64,000 nt of DNA from Frankia umida. GTDB lineage: Bacteria; Actinomycetota; Actinomycetes; Frankiales; Frankiaceae. Positions within the stretch are counted from its first letter, which is position 1; the number at the start of each line of letters is the position of its first letter. The translations under genes were made by a program, and so were the position numbers. The notes under the pieces were generated by a model. The model was not told the DNA's origin, did not search any database, and was given only the letters and a program-made list of their open reading frames with translations. Of this stretch, positions 1-7,729 are shown piece by piece. The stretch covers positions 1 to 64,000 of the forward strand of contig NZ_JALKFT010000011.1 of the NCBI RefSeq assembly GCF_023242945.1, in the 5' to 3' direction.

Positions 1-64
1 CCAGCGATCATCGAGACCGAGGAGGCGCTACCCACGAACCAAGCAGCCTGATGTCTCACCGGGA

Positions 65-604
65 TTGACAGGCTCCGACCCGGCGGTCTGCCACCCGACG
101 CGCGAGGGGTCACCGGACGGTCGCTCCGATGCCCGGGCTGTTGACTTCTTCGTCTCCTACGTGGACGCAGACCGGGCCTGGGCCGAGTGGATCGCCTGGC
201 ACCTCGAGGACGTCGGCTACCAGACCCGGATTCGGGCATGGGATCTCGTCCCCGGCAGCGCGTACGTGCATGAGCTACATCGGGCCACCCAGCAGGCGGC
301 CCGAACGGTGGCCGTGCTGTCGTCGGCCTACCTGCAGTCGGCTGCCGCGCAGGCACAGTGGCAGGCAACCTGGTTGCGTGACCCAGACGGACAGCGTCGG
401 CGCCTGATCCTCGCCCGGGTCGAGGACTGCGACCGACCAGGCCTGCTGGCCCAGCTGATCGGCATCGACCTGTTCGGGCTGGACGCCGACGTCGCCCGCG
501 ACCGACTGCGCCAGGCGGCCAGAGCCCAGCGGATCAAGCCGGGCCAGCCACCGGGCTTCCCCGACCATCGCCGCCCGCCTTGCCCCGCCCTCCCACTTTC
601 GTAG
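65..604 (+). CDS. TIR-domain protein, probably truncated, catalytic-type Glu replaced
   Basis: TIR fold runs from about residue 27 (DFFVSYVDADRAWAEW) through AVLSSAYLQS to RVEDCDRPG and IDLFG at about residue 135. It aligns along its whole length with the TIR of the WD40 protein at 2494. Bacterial TIR domains are often NAD+-cleaving immune effectors whose catalytic Glu lies in the helix after SxxYLxS. Here that stretch reads SAAAQAQW, with Gln where the sister protein has Glu (SEHGKLEW). The protein stops just after a Pro-rich linker, where the sister continues into a beta-propeller. WD40-like remnants lie about 800 bp downstream, so this may be the 5' part of a decayed TIR-WD40 gene. The start is uncertain: TTG at 65 is the first listed start, but the frame is open to the window edge. 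Confidence 0.7.
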   Translation: MTGSDPAVCHPTREGSPDGRSDARAVDFFVSYVDADRAWAEWIAWHLEDVGYQTRIRAWDLVPGSAYVHELHRATQQAARTVAVLSSAYLQSAAAQAQWQATWLRDPDGQRRRLILARVEDCDRPGLLAQLIGIDLFGLDADVARDRLRQAARAQRIKPGQPPGFPDHRRPPCPALPLS

Positions 605-669
605 CCATCCAGTCCCACCGCTCCCGCCCGCCGGTTTCAACCCCTGGCCTGCTTGATGAGGCCGGGTAG

Positions 670-840
670 GGGCAGCGCCTCGGGCACTCCTGGGGAGCCC
701 AGATCCTGGCGGCGTGCCTGGCCGTCGTCCTCGTCTCCTGGTTCGCGATCGCAGCCCTCGCCGCCACCCCGCTCCTATCCGGCCGGTCGGCCGCCGAAGA
801 CACCACTGCCGAAGGCACAGTCGTCGGTCCGATTGGTTGA
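670..840 (+). other. Remnant encoding a single membrane helix
   Basis: Between stops at 667 and 838 the frame encodes a clear hydrophobic helix (AQILAACLAVVLVSWFAIAA) followed by a polar tail ending TVVGPIG. There is no convincing start codon or ribosome site. It looks like the membrane-anchor piece of a lost small membrane protein. It is reported as a remnant and no function is assigned. Confidence 0.3.
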
Positions 841-961
841 CGGCATCCTTACCGACCTCGGCGTGGTGTGGTGTCATACGCCGGCCAGGGGAGATGTTGA
901 GGACGGATCGCCGAGCTGCTTGGCCACCGATCACACATCACGCTGCTTCCGCTGGCGGGTC

Positions 962-1399
962 TCAACCTCTGGCTTGGGCGCTGAGATCGGCGATGGGGAG
1001 CGTCCGGGGAAGCCCAGGGGATTCTGTGTCCTGAAGATGCGCCTGGTCGCCGTCCTCGAGGTAGAGGCCGGCATCGACACCGACAATGGAGTACTGGTTG
1101 GTGGTGTCCTCGCCCGGGCGGGTGAACGGCTGGAGGAAGAGCAGATAGGTCGACCCGGAGTTCAGGATGTGCGTGCCGGCCCTACCCCGGTCGCCGGTCT
1201 GGCGTATCCGGACGGTGCCCGGCGCCGTCCCCTTGAGGGTTTCCGCCACCGTGACATCGGTGATTATGAACGGCAACTGGTCGACGGTGACCACGGTGGA
1301 CGTCGGGGTCGCCCGCACCTGGGCGATGGGGGCGGCGTCCGACCTCAGGTCGGCTATGTCTGTTGTCGAGGCGGCCTGTATCGCGACAGCAGCCGAGAA
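962..1399 (-). pseudogene. Remnant of a probable exported hypothetical protein
   Basis: Read on the minus strand from the stop at 1400-1402, the frame gives about 145 residues with ordinary protein composition: TVDQLPFIITDVTVAETLKG, then a patch STYLLFLQPF, then QYSIVGVDAGLYL. The only initiation codon in frame is a GTG at 1318, inside the protein-like region, and about 25 plausible residues precede it. The true N-terminus, likely a signal or lipoprotein peptide, appears to lie in another frame upstream. I do not recognise the family beyond a general likeness to small secreted actinobacterial proteins. It is best read as a 5'-truncated or frameshifted gene. Confidence 0.45.
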
Positions 1400-1429
1400 T
1401 CACCGCCTGATGCCGCGCCCACGAGACCT

Positions 1430-1745
1430 GTGCGCGTCGCGGGCGGTCCGGCGGTGACCGCGCTGGCCTGGACCGCGGACAGCCGGCGACTCATCTTCCC
1501 GATAAAGACCGGCGTCAGTCGCGTCATCGACCTCCAGACACCTCCGCCCTCACAATCAATCCCGGCGCGGGACGCAGCCGACCAGCTGCTCTGGTCTCCC
1601 AGGTGGAAACTGACCTTGTCAGTTGGAACACCGATGAGCGACGGTGGCCCATCCTGGCCTGCGCGCTGGCCGCCCGCTCCCTCACCACCGACGAGACCAT
1701 GCAGTATCCCAGCACCGCCCCCGCGCGTCTGCCTACCCGCTTCCC
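1430..1745 (+). pseudogene. Frameshifted C-terminal remnant of a WD40-repeat protein
   Basis: One frame gives a WD40-like strand (VTALAWTADSRRLIFPIK, then SRVIDL). In another frame from about 1597 comes WPILACALAARSLTTDE. The second motif matches the tail that closes many actinobacterial WD40 or NB-ARC-WD40 proteins (W..AC.LA.R.LT.eEW..Y). The two halves are in different frames with no start codon, so the gene is dead. It may be the lost effector end of the TIR protein at 65 or of a separate protein. The link is inferred from position only. Confidence 0.45.
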
Positions 1746-2102
1746 AGCGATGCCCCGTGCCCCAGCGCTGTTCTCCGAGCGCTGGGGCACGGTGTTCTCT
1801 CCTGGACGGGCGAACCGCGCAGGACGTCGAGCCGAGCCTCAGCCTGGTGGACGTCAGCCATAACTGGGGTCCCCAGCGGTCGGAACCGGCGGCGAGGTCG
1901 CCGAACCGGGTCGCGGCGGTCGTCACCCCAGCCGACCGGAGATGACGGCGGGCGCTCCTCGGAGGGCTCCAGAGGCGGTTCCGCGGAACTGTCGTTCGTC
2001 GCTCCGGGCGACGGGCTATCGGACTGCGTCCGCCGTCGGGTCGCGGCACCAGGAGACCCAGGTCCTGCCGCGCTGGCGGGAACCGGAGAAATCTGGTCGT
2101 GA

Positions 2103-2291
2103 TCAATTGGGTGGGCGCGTGTCGATTTTGGCGGACTGTGGGTACGGTGTAACTACGCTCATATCGAAGCAGGTCGGTCTGTTGTCTGCTCCTCCGTCGA
2201 GGAGTTCGACCGCCTCTTGGCCGACGAGATCGCGCACCCCCAGGCGAGTTGGACCCGTGGCCTGCGGGTTCCTGTAAACGTGGATGGGCTG
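2103..2291 (+). pseudogene. C-terminal remnant of an unidentified protein
   Basis: The frame opens after a stop at 2100 and ends at TAA 2289-2291. It encodes DFGGLWVRCNYAHIEAG, then CSSVEEFDRLLADEI and TRGLRVPVNVDGLLG, which has the composition and hydrophobic spacing of a genuine alpha/beta protein end. There is no ATG, GTG or TTG in frame. The layout faintly recalls small immunity-type proteins, but I cannot assign a family. It is probably a decayed gene in the same remnant zone. Confidence 0.35.
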
Positions 2292-2493
2292 CTCGGCTAA
2301 CGTGATCGTGTGCCCACGTACGAGCCATCTGTGGCGATCTGATCTGTTCGGACGCCGTGTCGACCTGGTCTCCGTCCGCGGGCTCCATCCGTTGCTCCGT
2401 GCGTCCGTCCTCGCGGACGCACGGCCGGTCCCTGCGGCGTGACGTCTCCTCCGAGCCTGGGTCGATCCATCTTCCGAGGCTCGGGCTGGGAAG

Positions 2494-4002
2494 ATGCGTG
2501 GCGTGACAGACACGGGGGCGGCTGCCGGAGCTGGCGGCTGGGACTTTTACATTTCCTACAGTCATGCTGATCGGGACTGGGCGAGCTGGGTGGCCTGGCA
2601 GTTGCGGCAGGCGGGCCATCGGGTGACACTGCCGGACTGGGACTTCGTGCCAGGCACGAACTGGATGGTCATGGCGGACCAGGCCATCCAGGAATCGGAG
2701 CGGACGATCGCGTTGCTGTCCGACGCCTACCTGGCTTCGGAGCACGGGAAGCTGGAATGGCTGGCCGCGGTGACGGCCAGCCCGCCGGGCCACACAAGTC
2801 GGTTGCTGCCGATCCGGGTCGAGGACTGTGCCCAGCCGGGGATTCTCCAGCAGATAGTGTCGTTCGATCTGTTCGGTCGGTCCGAGGAGGAGGCCCGTCG
2901 CTACCTGCTGGGCCGGATCCGGCAGGCGCTCGCCGGCAGCGCCACGCCGAGGAAGCCGCCGCGGTTCCCCGGCGCGCAGGAGTCCACCCCGACCACGGAA
3001 CCAGCCTTCCCCGCACTCGCCGAATCACCGGTCACGCCCCATCCCCTCGGGGAGCCGCTGAAGAGCCACAAGGATGCCGTGCGTCCCGTGCTCGCCGTGC
3101 GCACGGTCGCGTTCTCGCCAGACGGTCGCCTCCTCGCCAGTGCCGGTGAGGACCGCAGAGTGCGGTTGTGGGATCTCACCAACCCCGCGCAGCCGCACAA
3201 GATCGGCTATTCCTTTTTCGGTGGCACCGGCACAGTGCGTGCCGCCGCGTTCTCCCCGGACGGCGAGGTTCTCGTCGCTGGAGGAAGCGACCGCATCGTA
3301 CGGTGCTGGAACGTCGCAGACCCGGGCAGTCCGACGCTGCTACACGAAACCAAGAGCGGTCATTCGGGCCAGGTGCGAACGCTGGCGTTCTCGACCGACG
3401 GAAGATTTCTCGCGACTGGCAGCCGCGACAGCTCGGTGCGTCTCTGGCGGGTGACCGGGCCCGGGAACCTGCAGCCCCTCGGCCTCGCGCGACACACCGA
3501 ATCGGTGAACTCGGTGGTGTTCTCGCCGGACGGTCGGCTCCTGGCGAGCGCGAGCGACGACGAGAAGGTGCGACTGTGGTCGATCGCCGACCCGGCCCAT
3601 CTCCGGTCGGCCGGGCGACCGCTGACATCGAACAGAGTGATGTGGTCGGCTGTGTTCTCCCCGAACGGCGCGACGTTGGCAACCAGCGGAAGTGACCTGA
3701 CCATACGGTTGTGGAACGTCGCGAATCCGGGGGAGCCGCAGCAGATCGGCCGTCCCCTCACCGGTCACACGGCGCGAGTGCGGTCCGTGGCGTTCTCACC
3801 CGACGGCCGGCTGCTCGTGAGCTGCAGTGAGGACAACAGCGTTCGACTGTGGCATGTCGCGGATCCAGCCAGCCCGTTTCCTGTCGGTGGCCCGCTGACC
3901 GGTCACTCCGGCGATGTGGTCGCGGTGGCTTTCTCACCGGACGGCCGGTGCGTGGCGTCCGCGAGCTTCGACGCGACCGTCCGGCTGTGGGCGGTGGGCT
4001 GA
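2494..4002 (+). CDS. TIR-WD40 protein with a complete seven-blade propeller
   Basis: TIR domain at about residues 16-150 (WDFYISYSHADRDWASWVAW, then LLSDAYLASEHGKLEW, RVEDCAQPG, FDLFG). The Glu in KLEW is in the usual catalytic position of NAD+-cleaving TIRs. A Pro-rich linker (about 150-190) is followed by seven WD40 units of the form V.SVAFSPDGRLLAS..D..VRLW, ending VRLWAVG at residue 502, which closes one seven-blade propeller. In bacteria this layout suggests a sensor/effector protein: the propeller binds a partner or invader signal and the TIR acts on NAD+ or signals. No partner gene is adjacent. ATG 2494 and GTG 2503 are both possible starts. Activity is inferred from the family. Confidence 0.9.
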   Translation: MRGVTDTGAAAGAGGWDFYISYSHADRDWASWVAWQLRQAGHRVTLPDWDFVPGTNWMVMADQAIQESERTIALLSDAYLASEHGKLEWLAAVTASPPGHTSRLLPIRVEDCAQPGILQQIVSFDLFGRSEEEARRYLLGRIRQALAGSATPRKPPRFPGAQESTPTTEPAFPALAESPVTPHPLGEPLKSHKDAVRPVLAVRTVAFSPDGRLLASAGEDRRVRLWDLTNPAQPHKIGYSFFGGTGTVRAAAFSPDGEVLVAGGSDRIVRCWNVADPGSPTLLHETKSGHSGQVRTLAFSTDGRFLATGSRDSSVRLWRVTGPGNLQPLGLARHTESVNSVVFSPDGRLLASASDDEKVRLWSIADPAHLRSAGRPLTSNRVMWSAVFSPNGATLATSGSDLTIRLWNVANPGEPQQIGRPLTGHTARVRSVAFSPDGRLLVSCSEDNSVRLWHVADPASPFPVGGPLTGHSGDVVAVAFSPDGRCVASASFDATVRLWAVG

Positions 4003-4020
4003 GCGGGCGGTCAGCCGGTG

Positions 4021-4803
4021 TCAGTGGCGGTGGAAGACGGGGGTGCGTCTGGCGACGAAGGCGGCGGGGCCTTCCCGGGCGTCCTGGGAGTGGTTGACGG
4101 CGGTGGCGTAGGGGCGGTCGTGGGCGTAGGCGTCCTGCTCGGACAGGGTGAGGGTCTCGCGCAGGGTGCGCAGCACGGCCTCCACCGCCAGCGGGCCGTT
4201 CGCGGCGATGGCGGCGGCCAGTTCGCGGGCCTTCGCGAGGCTCTGGCCGGCGGGGACGAGCTGGCTGAACAGGCCGGCCTCACGGGCCTCGACGGCGGTG
4301 ATGGTCCGTCCGGTCAGCAGCAGGTCGGCGGCCAGGGCGACGGGCATCTGGCGGGGAAGTCGCACGGCGCCGCCGCCTTCGGGGTAGAGACCCCAGCTGA
4401 CCTCGGGCAGGCCGAACCGGGCGTTCTCGGCGGCGACCCGAATGTCGGTGCCGAGCAGCAGTTCGGCGCCGCCGGCCACGGCGCTGCCCTCCACCGCGGC
4501 GATCAGCGGCTGGCGTGGGCGGCGGTCGCGCAGCAGCGCGTCGTAGACGCGGGAGTCCTCTGCGGACGCGGCGATCCCGCCTTCGCTCTGCCGGTCGGAC
4601 AGAGCCCGCAGGTCCATCCCGGAGCAGAAACTGCCGCCGGCGCCGGTGACGATGATGACCCGGATGTCCGGATCCTGGTCGGCGCGGTCCCAGGTGTCGG
4701 CGAGTAGGCGGAACGACGTGTAGGTCAGCGCGTTGCGCCGGTGCGGCCGGTTCAGTGTCACCGTGAGGACCGCGCCGTCCTGTTCCACCAGCACCTCGGA
4801 CAT
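4021..4803 (-). CDS. Enoyl-CoA hydratase/isomerase (crotonase) family protein
   Basis: Standard-length crotonase (about 260 residues). The N-terminal strand VTLNRPHRRNALT, the first oxyanion-hole loop SFCSGMDL and the second AVEGSAVAGGAELLL are all present, as is the EVSWGLYPEGGG segment that carries one family acid. It acts on an acyl-CoA thioester in the cytoplasm; hydratase, isomerase and other activities cannot be separated by eye. Two ATGs lie six bases apart; the one at 4803 has GGAG at a good distance, so it is preferred over 4809. A tandem-repeat spacer of about 160 bp separates it from the MFS gene upstream, so it may be transcribed separately from the ATP-grasp operon. Confidence 0.88.
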   Translation of the reverse strand: MSEVLVEQDGAVLTVTLNRPHRRNALTYTSFRLLADTWDRADQDPDIRVIIVTGAGGSFCSGMDLRALSDRQSEGGIAASAEDSRVYDALLRDRRPRQPLIAAVEGSAVAGGAELLLGTDIRVAAENARFGLPEVSWGLYPEGGGAVRLPRQMPVALAADLLLTGRTITAVEAREAGLFSQLVPAGQSLAKARELAAAIAANGPLAVEAVLRTLRETLTLSEQDAYAHDRPYATAVNHSQDAREGPAAFVARRTPVFHRH

Positions 4804-4815
4804 CGCCATCTCCGT

Positions 4816-4866
4816 CCCGTCAGCCGTCAGCCCGTCAGCCCGTCAGCCCGTCGGCCCGTCGGCCCG
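4816..4866. repeat. Short tandem repeat, 9-nt unit
   Basis: About five imperfect copies of CCCGTCAGC / CCCGTCGGC lie directly upstream of the crotonase gene. Non-coding. The repeat separates that gene from the MFS gene. No other feature was seen in 4867-4967. Confidence 0.6.
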
Positions 4867-4967
4867 GCCACGGTCGGTGGTCGGTGGCCCGAGGCTGTCA
4901 CCTCTGGCACTTCATCCCACCGGCGGTCCGGCCGTCCAGCGAACGGCAGTACCTGGGACGAGGCGGT

Positions 4968-6344
4968 CTACGACGCCACCGGTACCGCCACCGCCACCGG
5001 CGCGGGGTCGGCCGGGCGGGCCGTCATGGCCTGGGTGCGCAGCGGACGCAGCAGCAGCGCGTAGGCCGGCCAGGCCAGGGCCGCGACGGCGAGGAACAGC
5101 CACTGGACGGACAGCCTGCCGCCGATCAGCGCGACCAGCCCACCGGCCAGCGGCAGTGTGCTCTGGTTGAGCAGCACGATCAGGCTGATGACGCGGCCCC
5201 GTTCGGCCGGGGCGATCCAGTGCAGCCGTTCGACCCGGATGAAGACGTTGAACAGGCCGGTCATGCCCAGGCACAGGCCATAGCCGAGCACGTACAGCGC
5301 AAACAGCGGCGCGACCCCGATCAGCGCCGCGCCGACCGCGCTGAGCAGGAACGACAGCACGCCGATCCGGTAGATGGACAGGTGCCGACGCAGCCGTGAC
5401 AGCAGCAGCAGGGTGCCGACGGAGAAGACCCCCACGGTGATCTGCAATGTCGCGAAGACGGTGTCGTGCTGATGGAAACGGCCGATGGTCAGGGCTGCCC
5501 CGGTCGCCATGGCAAAACCCACCATGAGGTTCGCGACCATGGTCAGTCCGACCAGCGACAGCAGGATCGGCGCCGCGGCCAGGCTGCGCACACCCACCCG
5601 CAGATCCCCCAGCACGCTGCGACGCACCACGCCGGCCGTCCGGGTGGCACCGGGGCTGTCCGCGGCAGCTGGGACATCCGCGGCAGCTGGGACGTCCGTG
5701 GCGGCTGGGCCATCCGTGCTGGCTGGGCCATCCGTGCTGGCTGGGCCGTCCGCGCTGGCTGGGACGTCCGGGGTCAGTGGGCTCAGGCCGCGCAGGGCGG
5801 GGACGCCGCACGCTCCGACCGCGAACGCCACCCCGCTCGCCCACAGCAACTGGGTGGGGGAGACCCAGAGCAGCATCAGGCCGCCCGCGGCCGGTCCGAA
5901 CACCCCCGAGCCGCTGTTGATGATCTGCAGGACGCCCTGTGCCTTCGGCAGATCCTCCTGGGGGACGAGCTGCGGGATGGTGGATTCCAACGCGATGAAC
6001 GTCTGGGCGTAGCAGAACGCGCACAGCGCCATGAGGGTCGCGGTCAGGCCGAAGGTGTGCCCCGGCCATCGTCCGAGCGCCAGGACGGTGAGCAGGCAGG
6101 CCACCGCCCGGACGCTGTCGCTGGCGGCGTAGACGCGGCGTCCGCCGAACCGGTCGGACAGCACCCCGGCCAGCGGCAGCGAGCTCAGCCGGGGCAGCCA
6201 TTCGACCAGGAACGCGAAGCCGGCCAGCGACACGCTGCCCGTCGCGGTGTAGATGATCAGCGGCACCGCGAACTGCAGCACCTGATCGCCCAGCGTTGAC
6301 AGCACGCGGGCGGCCAGGAACACCCGCAGCTGCCAGCTACCCAT
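4968..6344 (-). CDS. MFS transporter, probable exporter of the ATP-grasp cluster
   Basis: About 458 residues with roughly twelve hydrophobic segments. The start reads SWQLRVFLAARVLSTLGDQV, and the inter-helix 2-3 loop SDRFGGRRVY is the standard MFS signature (D-R-x-G-R-R). It resembles the DHA3/MefA-type and enterobactin-exporter-like permeases. The central cytoplasmic loop carries an in-frame minisatellite giving repeats of ASTDGP and AAADVP (about 5655-5775). ATG 6344 has a strong GGGAGGAGG ribosome site. It is the last gene of the minus-strand operon with the ATP-grasp ligases, 65 bp after the first of them, which suggests it exports their product. Confidence 0.87.
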   Translation of the reverse strand: MGSWQLRVFLAARVLSTLGDQVLQFAVPLIIYTATGSVSLAGFAFLVEWLPRLSSLPLAGVLSDRFGGRRVYAASDSVRAVACLLTVLALGRWPGHTFGLTATLMALCAFCYAQTFIALESTIPQLVPQEDLPKAQGVLQIINSGSGVFGPAAGGLMLLWVSPTQLLWASGVAFAVGACGVPALRGLSPLTPDVPASADGPASTDGPASTDGPAATDVPAAADVPAAADSPGATRTAGVVRRSVLGDLRVGVRSLAAAPILLSLVGLTMVANLMVGFAMATGAALTIGRFHQHDTVFATLQITVGVFSVGTLLLLSRLRRHLSIYRIGVLSFLLSAVGAALIGVAPLFALYVLGYGLCLGMTGLFNVFIRVERLHWIAPAERGRVISLIVLLNQSTLPLAGGLVALIGGRLSVQWLFLAVAALAWPAYALLLRPLRTQAMTARPADPAPVAVAVPVAS

Positions 6345-6409
6345 GCCTCCTCCCGAGGACGATCACGACATCAGCCAGGATGATCACCAATGTGCCGTCC
6401 CCCTCGCGG

Positions 6410-7729
6410 TCAGTGCGCATCGATGTCGATCCGTTCCTCGACGGCGGTGCTGAGCCGGTCCAGGCGGTCCCGCAGGGTCGGGGCGTCGGGGGCGACCAGG
6501 ACGATCTGCCCGACGAAACCGGCGTTGTCCGCGACCTCGGCGCGCACACGCTGGCCCGGCGCGGTGGTGAGGGTCGCGTCGTGCAGGGGGATGCCAAGGT
6601 CGGCCGCGACGTCGGCGACGGTCGGGGTCGACATGACGATGCCGTCGCGGGGGGCGCGCAGCATGCGGATACCGCTGGCCGCGTGCGCCCGCGGGCGGGC
6701 GGGCTGGATCTCGCCGGTGGTCGACCAGCGCAGCCATTCCCGCCACGGGTCGAAACCGGGAAAGGCGAGCCGGGCGAGGTCCCAGATGTGCATGCCGCCG
6801 GGGCGCAGATTGGTCTCGACCGTGGCGACCCCCCGCTCCAGCAGAAAGAGTTCGGTGTGGAAGGCGCCGTTGGTCGGGGACACCAGATCGCGCACGTGCG
6901 CGCCGGCCCGGTCGAGCAGCGCGGTCTGCACCTCGTCCAGCGGCGCCGGCACGATCTGCTGGTATTCGGCCCGGAAACGGCCCGTCGTGGTGTGCTTCTC
7001 GGTCAGCCAGCGGTGGCCACCGGCGAAATCCCAGCTGTATTCGCGGGCGCCGGTCACCAGCGTCTCCACCATCACCCCATGTTCGTGGTACGGCGCCAGG
7101 GCCGTCCACACCCGCGGGCAGGCGGCGACGGAGGGGACGATCTGGCAGCCGCGGCTGTTGCCTTCGCTGGTCGGTTTGACGAACGCGGTGCCGCCGAAGC
7201 GGTGGACGGCCGACTCGAACGCGCCGAGTGAATGGACGACCTGGCTGCGCAGCGGCGTGTAGCCGTCCGGATGCGCGGTCGGGGAGACCGCGGCCTCGGC
7301 GGCGCGGAACCGGTGCTTGTCGAGGCCGAGCACCGCCCGGGACGGTTCGGCGCCGGGCAGCCCGAACCTGGCCGCCAGCTCCGCACCGAGCACGACGCCA
7401 CGGTCAGCGAACGGCAGCACGCCGATCGGCCGCAACCCGAGCCGTCCCAGCCGCGCGGCGACCCGCGCCGCGGCGGCGAAGGCACTGGTCGAGCCGGTCG
7501 CGCCGGTCGCGCCGGGTGGGTCGGTCGCTTCGGGTGGGTCAGACGGGGTGAGCTGGTCGAGCGGGGCGGCGATCACGACGTCGGCGGCGGTGGCATCCTG
7601 CGGTCCCGGCCGCTCGGTGACCAGGACGAGCCGCGCGTGGTGTTCCCGATGGCACAGGTCGCGCAGTTTGGCGACGTCGTAGACGCGGGTGTTGTTGTAA
7701 CCGGTGAGGACGAAGCAGGCCGTGGTCAT
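6410..7729 (-). CDS. ATP-grasp ligase A
   Basis: 439 residues. A pre-ATP-grasp domain (about 1-135) is followed by the ATP-binding lysines in LDKHRFRAAEA and AFVKPTSEGNSRG, the adenine-side strand MVETLVTGAREYSWD, and the Mg-binding set FHTELFLLERG then VETNLRPGG with both Glu and Asn present. Such enzymes form an acyl-phosphate and then join it to an amine or other nucleophile, giving peptide-like bonds. ATG overlaps the stop of the upstream ligase gene by four bases (ATGA). The substrate is unknown. It is distinct in sequence from the two upstream ATP-grasp proteins, so the three probably make different bonds. Confidence 0.85.
   Translation of the reverse strand: MTTACFVLTGYNNTRVYDVAKLRDLCHREHHARLVLVTERPGPQDATAADVVIAAPLDQLTPSDPPEATDPPGATGATGSTSAFAAAARVAARLGRLGLRPIGVLPFADRGVVLGAELAARFGLPGAEPSRAVLGLDKHRFRAAEAAVSPTAHPDGYTPLRSQVVHSLGAFESAVHRFGGTAFVKPTSEGNSRGCQIVPSVAACPRVWTALAPYHEHGVMVETLVTGAREYSWDFAGGHRWLTEKHTTTGRFRAEYQQIVPAPLDEVQTALLDRAGAHVRDLVSPTNGAFHTELFLLERGVATVETNLRPGGMHIWDLARLAFPGFDPWREWLRWSTTGEIQPARPRAHAASGIRMLRAPRDGIVMSTPTVADVAADLGIPLHDATLTTAPGQRVRAEVADNAGFVGQIVLVAPDAPTLRDRLDRLSTAVEERIDIDAH

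Noticed and set aside
653..1945. 430-codon plus-strand frame in the remnant zone as one gene
   Set aside because: Only a short WD40-like patch near 1430-1545 looks like protein; the rest has shadow composition. It is treated as a frameshifted remnant.
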